From Archangium violaceum Cb vi76 (GTDB lineage Bacteria; Myxococcota; Myxococcia; Myxococcales; Myxococcaceae), in contig NZ_JPMI01000038.1 in assembly GCF_000733295.1 (NCBI RefSeq), forward strand, positions 1-52,907: a DNA stretch of 52,907 bases. The letters are read 5' to 3'. Below the pieces are notes generated by a model. That model was not told the origin of the DNA. It searched no databases and worked only from the letters and a program-made list of their open reading frames with translations. The translations under genes and the position numbers were made by a program. This document shows positions 34,762 to 43,373 of the stretch, piece by piece; the first letter of the stretch is position 1, and the number at the start of each line of letters is the position of its first letter.

Positions 34762-35556
34762 ATGAAGTCATCCAAGAACATGCTCGTGCTCGCGGGCCTC
34801 GGGGTGCTCGTGCTGGCCGCGATGCTGCTCGCCCGGGAAGACGCGCCAGAGGCGCCCGTGCGCGAGGCCACCGCCCCGGCACCGGCGGCGCCCTCGCGGC
34901 CCATGCCCGCCCCCGCGGAACAGGCGCGGCCCTCCGCTCCCCCGCCGAAACCTCCCGAGCTGCTGGCCGCCCCCGAGGAGCTTCCCGGTGAGGAGGGCGC
35001 GCATGGGGAGTTCACCACCACCACCGACGTGGTGAAGCAGAAGATCTTCAAGACGGAGCCCCGGCTCGCGCAGTTCGACTACTTCCGCGAGCACGTCCTG
35101 CTCGACTCCAACGGCCGCAAGGACTACCAGGCGCTGCTGGCCGACCGGAGCATGTATGAGCAGACGCGAAGCGCGCTGAGCCACCCGGGGGACGACAAGG
35201 ACTCGATGGAGTCCAACGTCAAGCGCCTGATGCGGATCGACTACCTGCGCGAGGCGCTCGCGTGGAAGGAGAACCCCGAGCGGCCGCACCTGCTCTCCAC
35301 GCTGGAGGGCCTCCTCCTCGAGGACTCCTTCGAGTCGGGGATGGCTCCAGAGGTGAAGCGCTCGCTGGCGGCGACGAAGTTCGAGCTGTTCGAGCTCCTC
35401 TACAAACAGGAGCCCGAGCGCGCCAGGGCCCTGGTGGGCGCCGCCCGGGGAACGCGGCTCGAGAAGCTCATGGAGTACATCGCCACGCGCACCCAGCGGA
35501 TCGTGGCGAAGGAGCAGGAATTGAGCCTCCAGGCGCGGCGGACCGGCACGCCTTGA
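34762..35556 (+). CDS. Membrane-anchored helical protein of unknown function
   Basis: The product has 264 residues. Residues 7-24 (MLVLAGLGVLVLAAMLLA) form one membrane anchor, followed by a Pro/Ala-rich linker to about 85 and a helical domain with charged text (FDYFREHVLLDSNGRKDY, VKRLMRIDYLREALAW). The anchor-plus-linker design matches that of the HEAT protein at 29906. It lies 102 bases after the Hint gene and 52 bases before the subtilisin gene, all in one direction, so co-expression is plausible. I do not recognise the family. Confidence 0.75.
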   Translation: MKSSKNMLVLAGLGVLVLAAMLLAREDAPEAPVREATAPAPAAPSRPMPAPAEQARPSAPPPKPPELLAAPEELPGEEGAHGEFTTTTDVVKQKIFKTEPRLAQFDYFREHVLLDSNGRKDYQALLADRSMYEQTRSALSHPGDDKDSMESNVKRLMRIDYLREALAWKENPERPHLLSTLEGLLLEDSFESGMAPEVKRSLAATKFELFELLYKQEPERARALVGAARGTRLEKLMEYIATRTQRIVAKEQELSLQARRTGTP

Positions 35557-35608
35557 GGAGAGAAGCCCCCACCTTGCAACCCGTTTGAATCCAGAAAGAG
35601 GAAAGACG

Positions 35609-37222
35609 ATGCGATACTTGAAGGGACTGTTGGTGACGGCTGGCATGGCCCTGGCGGCGGGCAGCGCGATGGCGGCCCAGCCCCAGGAGGCGCGGCCCCA
35701 GGAGTCGGAGGCTCTCGCGCCAGCGATCCAGGGCAAGTTCTTCCGGGCGAAGACGGGCCGGGCCGTGATGGGCGAGTACATCGTCCTCCTGAAGGACAGG
35801 CCCGGCCGCGCGCTGCATTCCGTGGACAGGGACGGGACCGAGTTCGCCCGGCTGCATGGGGTGGAGATCGTCCGCACGTACGAGCACGCCTTCCGCGGCT
35901 TCCTCATGCGCGCCACCGAGGCCCAGGCGCAGGCGCTGGCCGAGCACCCCCGGGTCGAGTCCGTGGAGGAGAACGCCCTCGCCATGGTCTCCGGCGGCAT
36001 CCAGTCGAGCCCGCCGTGGAACCTGGATCGCATCGATCAGTCGTCCCGCTCGCTCGACAACGCCTACGCCTACGATGATGCGACCGACGTCCACGTCTAT
36101 CTCGTGGACACGGGCGTCACGGAGTACCACGGCGAGTTCAGCCCCGATGGCTGGTCCAGCCGCGTGGACACGGTCTTCAGCTACTTCGGTGACGGCAACG
36201 CGGACGGTGCGCCTGGCGTGGGCCATGGCACCTTCGTCGCCGGCATCATCGGAGGCGCGACCTACGGCGTAGCCAAGCAGGTCAAGCTGCACTCCGTGAA
36301 GGTGATGAACAACTCCGGCGTCATGACGACCGACAGCATCAACGCGGGCCTGAACTGGCTCGTGGCCAATGCCCAGACGCCGGCCGTGGTCAACATGAGC
36401 GTCAACGCGAACGTGAGCAACGCGCTCACCACCGCGGCCGCCACCCTGGCGGACAAGCCGGGAATCGTCCTCGTGTCGGCGGCGGGCAACGCGATGGTGA
36501 CGCAGCCGGGAGGCGGAACCGAGGGGCTCGACGCCTGCGGCGTCTCGCCCAACAACACCCCCGCCAAGAAGATCATCGTGGTGGGCGCGACGGACAGGAA
36601 CGACGTGCGGATGCACCCCGACAACAGCTACGTGGCCCCCGCGATCTATTCCAACTACGGCGCCTGCGTGGACCTCTTCGCCCCGGGCGTGGACATCCGC
36701 TCGGCGACCAAGGATGGGCTCGACGGCTTCGGTAGCGGCACCTCGTTCGCCGCGCCGCACGTGTCCGGCATGGCGGCGATCCTCCTGTCCAAGGGCGTTG
36801 CTCCCGCCAACGTCAAGCAGCAGTTGATCACCGACAGCCTCCCCGGCCTCGTCGGCAACCCCGGTCCCAGCTCGCCCAACCGGCTCCTGCACAAGCGGCC
36901 CGATGCCACCCGGCTCACCAAGGGTGTCGCGCAGTCCGTCTCCGGCGCCGCGGGAAGCATCAAGAACTTCGTGCTCGCCGTCCCGCCGAGCTCGACCGCG
37001 AGGACGCTGACCATCAACATCTCCGGTGGCTCGGGTGACGCGGACCTCTACGTGCGTGCCGGCGCCATTCCGGAGACGCACGTCTACAACTGCCGTCCGC
37101 TGCGCGCCGGAAACAACGAGACCTGCACCTTCAGTCTCGGCGCCTCCTCGGTGACGGTCGACTGGTACGTGCAGCTGCGCGGCTACAGCGCCTACAGCAC
37201 CACGCTGAAGGGCCAGTACTGA
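35609..37222 (+). CDS. Subtilisin-family (S8, proteinase K-like) secreted protease
   Basis: The product has 537 residues: signal peptide to about 23, an I9 inhibitor propeptide (EYIVLLKDRPG ... HPRVESVEEN), then the catalytic domain from about 130. The triad is Asp167 (VYLVDTGV), His206 (GHGTFVAG) and Ser379 (GSGTSFAAPHVSG); the oxyanion Asn is in SAAGNA. Residues about 435-537 are a PPC-like C-terminal domain with DADLYVRAG and YNCRPLRAGNNETC. It resembles aqualysin/proteinase K and is exported. AAGAGGAAAG precedes the ATG. A terminator follows. Confidence 0.93.
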   Translation: MRYLKGLLVTAGMALAAGSAMAAQPQEARPQESEALAPAIQGKFFRAKTGRAVMGEYIVLLKDRPGRALHSVDRDGTEFARLHGVEIVRTYEHAFRGFLMRATEAQAQALAEHPRVESVEENALAMVSGGIQSSPPWNLDRIDQSSRSLDNAYAYDDATDVHVYLVDTGVTEYHGEFSPDGWSSRVDTVFSYFGDGNADGAPGVGHGTFVAGIIGGATYGVAKQVKLHSVKVMNNSGVMTTDSINAGLNWLVANAQTPAVVNMSVNANVSNALTTAAATLADKPGIVLVSAAGNAMVTQPGGGTEGLDACGVSPNNTPAKKIIVVGATDRNDVRMHPDNSYVAPAIYSNYGACVDLFAPGVDIRSATKDGLDGFGSGTSFAAPHVSGMAAILLSKGVAPANVKQQLITDSLPGLVGNPGPSSPNRLLHKRPDATRLTKGVAQSVSGAAGSIKNFVLAVPPSSTARTLTINISGGSGDADLYVRAGAIPETHVYNCRPLRAGNNETCTFSLGASSVTVDWYVQLRGYSAYSTTLKGQY

Positions 37223-37268
37223 ACCACCCCGCCCTCTCCGCCCCCTGTCTCCAGGGGGCGGACCCCGG

Positions 37269-37297
37269 AGGCTCCCGTCCAAGGCGGGAGCCTTTTT
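37269..37297 (+). terminator. Intrinsic terminator after the subtilisin gene
   Basis: AGGCTCCCG pairs with CGGGAGCCT (9 bp) around a 7-base loop, followed by five Ts. It lies between convergent genes. Confidence 0.88.
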
Positions 37298-37307
37298 CAT
37301 TCGCGGG

Positions 37308-38849
37308 CTACGGGCCGAAGCCCACGGTGCGGACCGGCGTCAGCCGCGAGGTGGTGGTCCCGTCGCCCAGGTTGCCCGAGTTGTTGAAGCCCCAGGCCCA
37401 GAGGGCTCCATCCTGCTTCACCCCCAGCGTGTGGGTCTGGCCGCTGCCCGGGGAGAGGAAGCCGGAGAGGCCCGTCACCTGGCCCGGGAGCAGCCGCGCG
37501 GTGGTCGTCCCGTTGCCGAGCTGGCCATCGTTGTTGCTGCCCCAGGTCCACACGGTGCCGTCCGTCTTCACCGCCACCGTGTGGCCAAAGCCACCGGCCA
37601 CGGCCCTCACGCCACTGAGCGACGTCACCTGCACCGGCGTGAAGCGGTCCGTGGTCGTTCCATCGCCGATCGCGCCGAGGCGGTTGTCGCCCCACATCCA
37701 GAGGGTGCCATCACTCTTGACGGCCATGGACCGCCAGTAGGTCGCGGCGATGGACGAGACACCGCTGAGGCCCTGCGCGCGCACCGGCGTCAATCGGACG
37801 CTCGCCGTCCCATCCCCGAGCGAGCCCATGCTGTTGCGGCCCCAGGCCCAGACGGTGCCGTCCGTCTTCAGCGCCAACGAGTGGTTGGTGCCGCCGGCCA
37901 CGGCCTTCACGCCGCTGAGGCCCACCACCTGCACGGGCGACAAGCGCCGCGTCTCCGTCCCATCCCCGAGCGGACCACACCAGTTGTCACCCCAGGACCA
38001 GACGGTGCCGTCGCTCTTCACCGCCAACGAGAAGCTGCCTCCCGCGCCAATGGCGATGACGTTGCTGAGCGCCATCACCCGCGCCGGCGTGTACTGGTTG
38101 TTGGTCGTGCCGTTGCCGAGCTGGCCACTGGAGTTGTAGCCCCAGGTCCACACCGTGCCGTCTGTCTTCAGCGCCACCGTGTGGTAGGAGCCCACGGCGA
38201 TCTGCTTGACGCCGCTGATGCCCGTCACCTGCACCGGCGCGATGCGATCCGTGGTCGTCCCATCCCCGATCGCACCGAAGAGACCGGCCCCCCAGCCCCA
38301 GACCTTGCCATCCTGCGCCAGCGCCACCGTGTGGTAGGTGCTCGCCGTGACGGCGGTGGCACCGCAGTTCTCGGTGACGGTCCGGACGACGGCCCGCGGG
38401 CTGTCCCAGCAGACGGTCCGGTTGCCCGCGCTGTCGATGACCATGGGCCATGCCTTCACCTCGAAGGTGCGCACGCCGCAGGTGATGCCCGTGGCACTGA
38501 AGTACCAGGAGCCATCGTTGGGGTTGGCATCCGGCGGGGGATCCACGTCCGGCCTGCGCTCGTCGGAGCTGCGCAGCGCGCCGTCCACCCGGTACTCCAG
38601 CCGGATCGCATTGGCGCCGCCGGCCACCGCCCACCTGCCACCGCCCGCCATCTCTCCCTGCCAGGTGCTGACCCCCGACAGAGACAGCGAGCTGACGCTC
38701 AATCCGGAGCAGAGCGCCGCTTCATGAGCCCCCAGGGGCTCCCCGGCCGGGGGCGGCCCGGACTCCTCGAGGCCGCCACCACAGCCCCCCAACATCAACA
38801 AACCACCCAACCAAAGACTGGCAACAGAACGGGCCACATCCCATTTCAT
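37308..38849 (-). CDS. RCC1-repeat lipoprotein, second copy
   Basis: The product has 513 residues. The lipobox is MLGGCGG. Residues about 42-165 are the family module (AALCSGLSVSSLSLSG, GEMAGGGRW, IRLEYRVDG, CGVRTFEVKAWPM, DSAGNRTVCWDSP). Seven RCC1 blades follow, each with a WxWGxN-type core and DGTTT-like text. It is a close relative of the lipoprotein at 2173, down to VIDSAGNRTVC. A seven-bladed surface propeller is predicted; partner unknown. It is the third of three family genes in a row on the minus strand, but an AT-rich gap with its own motif precedes it. Confidence 0.9.
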   Translation of the reverse strand: MKWDVARSVASLWLGGLLMLGGCGGGLEESGPPPAGEPLGAHEAALCSGLSVSSLSLSGVSTWQGEMAGGGRWAVAGGANAIRLEYRVDGALRSSDERRPDVDPPPDANPNDGSWYFSATGITCGVRTFEVKAWPMVIDSAGNRTVCWDSPRAVVRTVTENCGATAVTASTYHTVALAQDGKVWGWGAGLFGAIGDGTTTDRIAPVQVTGISGVKQIAVGSYHTVALKTDGTVWTWGYNSSGQLGNGTTNNQYTPARVMALSNVIAIGAGGSFSLAVKSDGTVWSWGDNWCGPLGDGTETRRLSPVQVVGLSGVKAVAGGTNHSLALKTDGTVWAWGRNSMGSLGDGTASVRLTPVRAQGLSGVSSIAATYWRSMAVKSDGTLWMWGDNRLGAIGDGTTTDRFTPVQVTSLSGVRAVAGGFGHTVAVKTDGTVWTWGSNNDGQLGNGTTTARLLPGQVTGLSGFLSPGSGQTHTLGVKQDGALWAWGFNNSGNLGDGTTTSRLTPVRTVGFGP

Positions 38850-38884
38850 CTGGAGTTCCTCCGAAAGCGGGTTTCGCTTCGGCT

Positions 38885-38897
38885 CCAGAATATTCCA
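38885..38897 (-). promoter_or_regulatory. TGGAATATTCTGG motif upstream of the RCC1 lipoprotein
   Basis: On the minus strand TGGAATATTCTGG lies 36 bases before the ATG at 38849, in an AT-rich 93-base gap. It nearly repeats the palindrome at 24552-24563 upstream of another member of the same lipoprotein family. Confidence 0.35.
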
Positions 38898-38942
38898 ATT
38901 TAATGAAATTCAACAGGGAGTGAAATTCCGATGATGCCGCGC

Positions 38943-39650
38943 TCAGAGCAGATCGCTGCAGCGCAGGTAGCAGTCGGTGTTGACCGTGCAGGCCTGACCC
39001 GTCTTCGCCGAGCCACCCGCGCAGACGGCCCCGCCATTGACGAGCGGCTTGCAGTACCCGGTCTTGTTGGCATACCCGGCGCCGTAGAACGACCAGGACG
39101 TCTGGCTCTGGGTGACATCGCAGATCTGGCACCCGCTCGCGGGGTTGACGTACCCGTTGGAATAGGTCCTGCCGTTGATCTCGCACTTGCCCGGACAGGG
39201 CTCGGAGACGCTCCGGGTGATCGTCATGCTGGGATTGGCCGTGCACTTGCTCCAGGAGCCATCACTGGCGACGACCATGGGCCAGGCCGTCACCGTGAAG
39301 GTGCGCGTGCCGCAGGCGACAGACGACTTGCTGAAGGACCAGGTTCCGGTGGCGCCACCGCTCGCCCTCCCGCTCGCGGCCTCGACACCGTCGATGTAGA
39401 ACGCCACGAACGCCGCGTTGGCCGGGTAGGACACCGCGTACGTTCCCGCCCCCGCCATCTCCCCCGCGTAGGTGCTGACGCCCGACAGGGTCAGGCTGGT
39501 GACGGCCGCGTTGGAGCACATGGCCGACTCGGCCACGCCGAGCGCCTCCGGCTCCATCGGCTCCGAGGAATCGGGCACGGGCCCGCAGGCCGCCAGCATC
39601 AACCCGGGCAGCAGGACATACAGCGAGGAACGGATGGGATCGCGAAGCAT
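38943..39650 (-). CDS. Secreted lipoprotein of the local family, with Cys-rich tail
   Basis: The product has 235 residues. The lipobox is LMLAACG. The family module covers about 35-150 (LGVAESAMCS, AVTSLTLSGVSTYAGEMAG, FYIDGVEA, CGTRTFTVTAWPM). In place of a propeller it ends in a cysteine-rich tail of about 80 residues (CEINGRTYSNGYV, GCQICDVTQS, CAGGSAKTGQACTVNTDC). It starts 42 bases after the stop of the sister gene at 39693, probably in one operon. Confidence 0.83.
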   Translation of the reverse strand: MLRDPIRSSLYVLLPGLMLAACGPVPDSSEPMEPEALGVAESAMCSNAAVTSLTLSGVSTYAGEMAGAGTYAVSYPANAAFVAFYIDGVEAASGRASGGATGTWSFSKSSVACGTRTFTVTAWPMVVASDGSWSKCTANPSMTITRSVSEPCPGKCEINGRTYSNGYVNPASGCQICDVTQSQTSWSFYGAGYANKTGYCKPLVNGGAVCAGGSAKTGQACTVNTDCYLRCSDLL

Positions 39651-39692
39651 GGGAAATGTCCTCGAGGGATGGGGGAGCTCTGGAGCTGGGGC

Positions 39693-40457
39693 CTACTGGC
39701 CGCAGTAGAAGGTGGGGCTGGTCAGGATGGCCGTCTCCCGGCCCGCGCTGTCCACCGCCTTGACCTGATACTGCGTGGCCACGGTGTAGTACCCGCTGGT
39801 CGGGCAGTTGAAGAAATTGCTCCCGTGGCTCTGGCCCTGAACCCAGCTGCCGCCGTTCGTCCTCCACCAGTAGGTGTAACCGCCGGCGCCTCCGCTGGCA
39901 GACGTGTCACACCGGACGGTGGGGGACGTGGGCGGAGTCGGGTAGCGCGAGCAGTACATCCAGTTGAGCTGGGGCGTGCCACAGTCCTGATAGACGCTGC
40001 GGGTGATCGTCCAGGGCGTGGAGCAGATCTCCTCGTTCCCGTTGCTGCTGATGTTCCGCGGGAAGGCCTTGATGACGACCGTGTGCGAGCCGCAGCTGAC
40101 GTTGCCCCGGCTATAGGACCACCGGCCGTTGGTCTTTCCGGTGGCCGGATCCCAGGTGCCGGTGATCCGCTGCGTGTTGGGAGTGGTCTCGTTGTCGTAC
40201 CAGAACTCCATGTAGACGGAGTTGGTGTTGGGCGAGACCTGCCAGGCCCCCGCCCCGGCGGCCACATGATCGTAGGAGTCCAGGCCCTCCACGGTCAGGT
40301 TGGTCACGCTCATGAGGGAGCACATCGCCGACTCCCGGGTGCCCACCGCCTCCGCGCCGGCCGGAGCCACTCCCTCCTCGGGAACGCCGCCACAGGCGGA
40401 CAGCATCAGCCCGGACAGCAGGGCGGCAACGGGAACGTGGATTGTCTTTCGCGGCAT
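39693..40457 (-). CDS. Secreted lipoprotein of the local family
   Basis: The product has 254 residues. The lipobox is LMLSACGG. The N-terminal module (VGTRESAMCS, SVTNLTVEG, AAGAGAW, YMEFWYDN, CGSHTVVIKAFPR, EEICSTPWTITRSV) is closest to the lipoprotein at 24614. The C-terminal half has paired cysteines, a GGAGGYTYWWRTNGG loop and ends VKAVDSAGRETAIL...YCGQ. It is probably a two-domain beta protein on the cell surface. It is first of the run 40457 to 37308 on the minus strand; GGAGGGG precedes the ATG. Confidence 0.85.
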   Translation of the reverse strand: MPRKTIHVPVAALLSGLMLSACGGVPEEGVAPAGAEAVGTRESAMCSLMSVTNLTVEGLDSYDHVAAGAGAWQVSPNTNSVYMEFWYDNETTPNTQRITGTWDPATGKTNGRWSYSRGNVSCGSHTVVIKAFPRNISSNGNEEICSTPWTITRSVYQDCGTPQLNWMYCSRYPTPPTSPTVRCDTSASGGAGGYTYWWRTNGGSWVQGQSHGSNFFNCPTSGYYTVATQYQVKAVDSAGRETAILTSPTFYCGQ

Positions 40458-40532
40458 GGGGAGACCCCTCCTGGGAATACCACCTATACCGGAAAATTCG
40501 GAAACAGGCGATAGCGCTCCTGAAGAGGAGGC

Positions 40533-41615
40533 TCAGGGCGTGGAGGGATCGAAGGTGGAGATGCTCCACCCCATGCGCTCGTGGCCAGACTTGTTCCACA
40601 CCGGGTTCTGCCCGTTGAGGAACTGGCTGTCGCTGAAGTCCGAAGCGCCCGAGCCCGAGCCATTGCCGGAGGTGTTGATGCCGATGGTGCTGGAGCCGTA
40701 GTAGGTCGGGTGGGTGTTGTCCGACTGGATGTAGTCGTAGCTGGTGCTGGAGTTGGCGAGGTGCACGTTGGCGTCGCGGAGGGTGGAGACCAGGGCGGTG
40801 AGGCGGTTGACGTAGCCGTCCTCGGACTCGCCCGAGCGGTAGCGGATGGCGTCGCGGTCGATCTGCCCGTCACCGTTGGAGTCGTAGTCGGCCCCCATGT
40901 ACTCGGCGAAGGAGTCGGCGCACTTGAAGCCGTACTGCTGCGCCAGGTTGCAGGCCCGCCAGTTGCTCCTGAGCAGGTACGGCAGGAAGCGGGCGCGCTT
41001 GTTCACCCGGGTGCCCGTGGAGGAATCCGTGCATTGGGTGAGCACGTTGTCCGCGTCGAAGCCCGGGTAGTAGATGTTGGCGATGATCTTCACCTTGGCC
41101 GTGGTGGCGTAGGTGTTGATGGCCTTCATGGAGCGCTCCATCTGGAGGGTGCAGTTGAAGAGGGCCGAGTCCAGCTCGAAGTAGTTACACGTGCCCGTCT
41201 GCTGCATGAAGGCGGAGCGGGCCTGCAGGTAGTCGTTGCCACACATCTCGAACATCACCACGCGGGTGTTGCTCGCCTGCATGTACGAGCGCTCGGCGAC
41301 GATCTTGTTGGTGTAGATGTCGTCGGCCCGGGCGCCGGACTTGGTGCGGCGGATGATCTCGATGTTGGCGTTCCACTTCGTGGACAGGTACTCGCCATCC
41401 ACGTAGGGAGCGGCACGCCTGGCCACGCTGAAGGGGGCGCCGTTGTAGCCCGCGAAGATCGAGTCCCCATAGGCCACGACCCGGTAGGTCGCGGCCGCGT
41501 TGGGGCGATGGATGGTCCACGCGGTGTTCTGGTTGACGCTGCTGGCGGCGGCGCTACCGCCCACCAGCGTGACCACGGCGACCACGGCGCTCGACACCTG
41601 GGAACGAACGGACAT
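40533..41615 (-). CDS. Secreted SGNH/GDSL hydrolase
   Basis: The product has 360 residues with a signal peptide ending near GGSAAAS. SGNH blocks are visible: block I YGDSIFAGYNG with the Ser nucleophile, block III MCGNDY, and block V SDNTHPTYYG with the Asp/His pair. An EF-hand-like loop, DYDSNGDGQIDRD, lies at about 225-240 and may bind calcium. SGNH enzymes hydrolyse esters of lipids or polysaccharides; the substrate is unknown. It lies upstream of the lipoprotein run with 75 bases between. Confidence 0.86.
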   Translation of the reverse strand: MSVRSQVSSAVVAVVTLVGGSAAASSVNQNTAWTIHRPNAAATYRVVAYGDSIFAGYNGAPFSVARRAAPYVDGEYLSTKWNANIEIIRRTKSGARADDIYTNKIVAERSYMQASNTRVVMFEMCGNDYLQARSAFMQQTGTCNYFELDSALFNCTLQMERSMKAINTYATTAKVKIIANIYYPGFDADNVLTQCTDSSTGTRVNKRARFLPYLLRSNWRACNLAQQYGFKCADSFAEYMGADYDSNGDGQIDRDAIRYRSGESEDGYVNRLTALVSTLRDANVHLANSSTSYDYIQSDNTHPTYYGSSTIGINTSGNGSGSGASDFSDSQFLNGQNPVWNKSGHERMGWSISTFDPSTP

Positions 41616-41735
41616 GCCCTTCTCCTTTTCACTCCGCTTCCGCGACGGAAAGCACCCCCCCGTTCTACCCGGAGTGAAAAGGAATTTCGATGAAAAGCAG
41701 GATATGGAGCCTTTGCTGCTTCTCGGGGCGGTGCG

Positions 41736-42512
41736 TCAACGGCCCTTGTAGACGGGCTTGCGCTTCTCGGCGAAGGCCTTGAGCCCCTCGAGCCGGTCCT
41801 CGGTGGCGAGCACCTTCTCGTAATGGCGCAGCTCCAGCGCGAGCGCCTCGTCCAGCTCCAGCGACAGGCCCTCGTCGATGGCGTGCTTGGCCGTGGCCAC
41901 GGCGATGGGCGCGTTCTCCACGATGCTCTCCGCCATGGAGTACGCCGTGTCCAGCAGGTGCCCCTCGGGCGCCAGCCGGTTCACCAGGCCGATGCTGAAG
42001 GCCTCGGCCGCGTTGAGCCGCCGGCCGGTGAGGATCAGATCCTTCGCCCGTCCCGGCCCCACCAGCCGCGCCAGCCGCTGCGTCCCGCCACCCCCGGGGA
42101 TGATGCCCAGCTTCACCTCGGTCAGCCCCAGCTCGGCCGCCGGCGCCGCCACCCGCAGGTCGCACGAGAGCGCCAGCTCGGTGCCTCCGCCGAACGCCGC
42201 CCCGTTGATGGCCGCGATGAACACGCAGTCGCTCTTCTCCAGGGAGCGCAAGGTGCGCCGCAGCCCGTCGAGGAAGGCCCGCACCTCGGGCTCGCTCATG
42301 GTGCCGCGCTCCTTGAGGTCCGCGCCCGCGCAGAACGCCTTGTCCCCCGCCCCGGTGATGACCACCGCCCGCGTGTCGTGCCCGCGGGACACGCGCGCCA
42401 CCATCTCCTCGAACTCCTTGAGCATCGCCCGGCTGATGGCGTTGCGCCGCCCCTCGCCGTCGATGGTCCAGATCTCGATGGGTCCTCGTGCGTCGACCTT
42501 GAACTCCGCCAT
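41736..42512 (-). CDS. Enoyl-CoA hydratase/isomerase (crotonase) family protein
   Basis: The product has 258 residues, standard for crotonases. CoA- and oxyanion-forming segments are [10 protein letters not shown] and [21 protein letters not shown], with the active-site region [20 protein letters not shown] containing the usual Glu residues. It probably hydrates enoyl-CoA in fatty-acid or branched-chain breakdown. Homology starts at MAEFKVD; GGGAGGGC lies just upstream. It is divergent from the COQ4-like gene. Confidence 0.9.
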   Translation of the reverse strand: MAEFKVDARGPIEIWTIDGEGRRNAISRAMLKEFEEMVARVSRGHDTRAVVITGAGDKAFCAGADLKERGTMSEPEVRAFLDGLRRTLRSLEKSDCVFIAAINGAAFGGGTELALSCDLRVAAPAAELGLTEVKLGIIPGGGGTQRLARLVGPGRAKDLILTGRRLNAAEAFSIGLVNRLAPEGHLLDTAYSMAESIVENAPIAVATAKHAIDEGLSLELDEALALELRHYEKVLATEDRLEGLKAFAEKRKPVYKGR

Positions 42513-42651
42513 GTGCCCTCCCTTGCCGGGCCCTGTCCCGGGCCGCTGAGCCATCTCCCCAGCCTGCGGCGACTCGAGGGGACTGACAAGGCGGAAACGG
42601 TGGCCCTGTCGGGGCTCGCACCCCGAGCGCGATTCGAGGCAACATTCCCCC

Positions 42652-43359
42652 ATGCAACTCCAGACCGCGACCCAGTGGCCCCCGCTCCCGACGCTCCCCG
42701 AGAACCCCTCGCTGCTCACCCGCCTGCGGATAGGGCTGCGGACCCTGCAGGTGCTGAAGGTGGAGCCCACCAACCCCGCCTGGGGCGCCCTGTTCTACGA
42801 CAGCGTCGAGCTCGGCCGGTGCGCGGAGCTCGTGCGCCAGTTCTCCCGCCACGCCGAGGGCCGCCGGCTGCTCGCCGACAAGCCCTCGTTGAGTGGCGAC
42901 GAGCTGGACCTGGCGGCGCTGGAGAAGCTGCCGGAGGGGACGTTCGGGCACACGTTCGCGAGCTACTACCGGGAGAAGGGCCTGCAGCCGATCGTGACGC
43001 TCAGCCCGCCGAAGAGCGACGCCGAGTACATCGCGAAGCGCCTGCGCGAGACGCATGACTTCGTCCACCTGGTGACGGGCTACGGCACGGATGTCATGGG
43101 CGAGATGGAGGTGCAGGCGTTCGCGCTGGGCAACCTGCACCTGCGCACCTCGCTGGTCATCCTGCTGAACTCGGCGAGCCAGGTGTCCCAACACATCCCC
43201 GACTTCGACGCGGGCGTGTACATCCGGCGGCTGTGGGCCGCGTTCCGGCGCGGCGCCGACTCGAGGCAGTTCGCCAGCTTCCGGTGGGAGGACCACTGGG
43301 CGACCCCGATGAAGCTGCTGGCCGAGCAGCTCGTCGCCCCGGCGGAGGAGTGGAACTGA
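42652..43359 (+). CDS. COQ4-family protein
   Basis: The product has 235 residues. The COQ4 metal motif HDxxHx(11)E is intact in [17 protein letters not shown], followed by [15 protein letters not shown] as in the family. The N-terminus has [20 protein letters not shown]. In ubiquinone-making organisms COQ4 acts in the ring-modification steps; myxobacteria are known to use menaquinone, so a different substrate is likely here. It lies 14 bases upstream of the first toxin gene, though a functional link is not apparent. Confidence 0.87.
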   Translation: MQLQTATQWPPLPTLPENPSLLTRLRIGLRTLQVLKVEPTNPAWGALFYDSVELGRCAELVRQFSRHAEGRRLLADKPSLSGDELDLAALEKLPEGTFGHTFASYYREKGLQPIVTLSPPKSDAEYIAKRLRETHDFVHLVTGYGTDVMGEMEVQAFALGNLHLRTSLVILLNSASQVSQHIPDFDAGVYIRRLWAAFRRGADSRQFASFRWEDHWATPMKLLAEQLVAPAEEWN

Positions 43360-43373
43360 CACGCCCCGCTGGC

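Noticed and set aside
42670-43373. Upstream in-frame extension of toxin 1 into the COQ4 gene
   Set aside because: The GTG at 43374 directly precedes a proper lipoprotein signal; the extension is antisense-like text inside COQ4.
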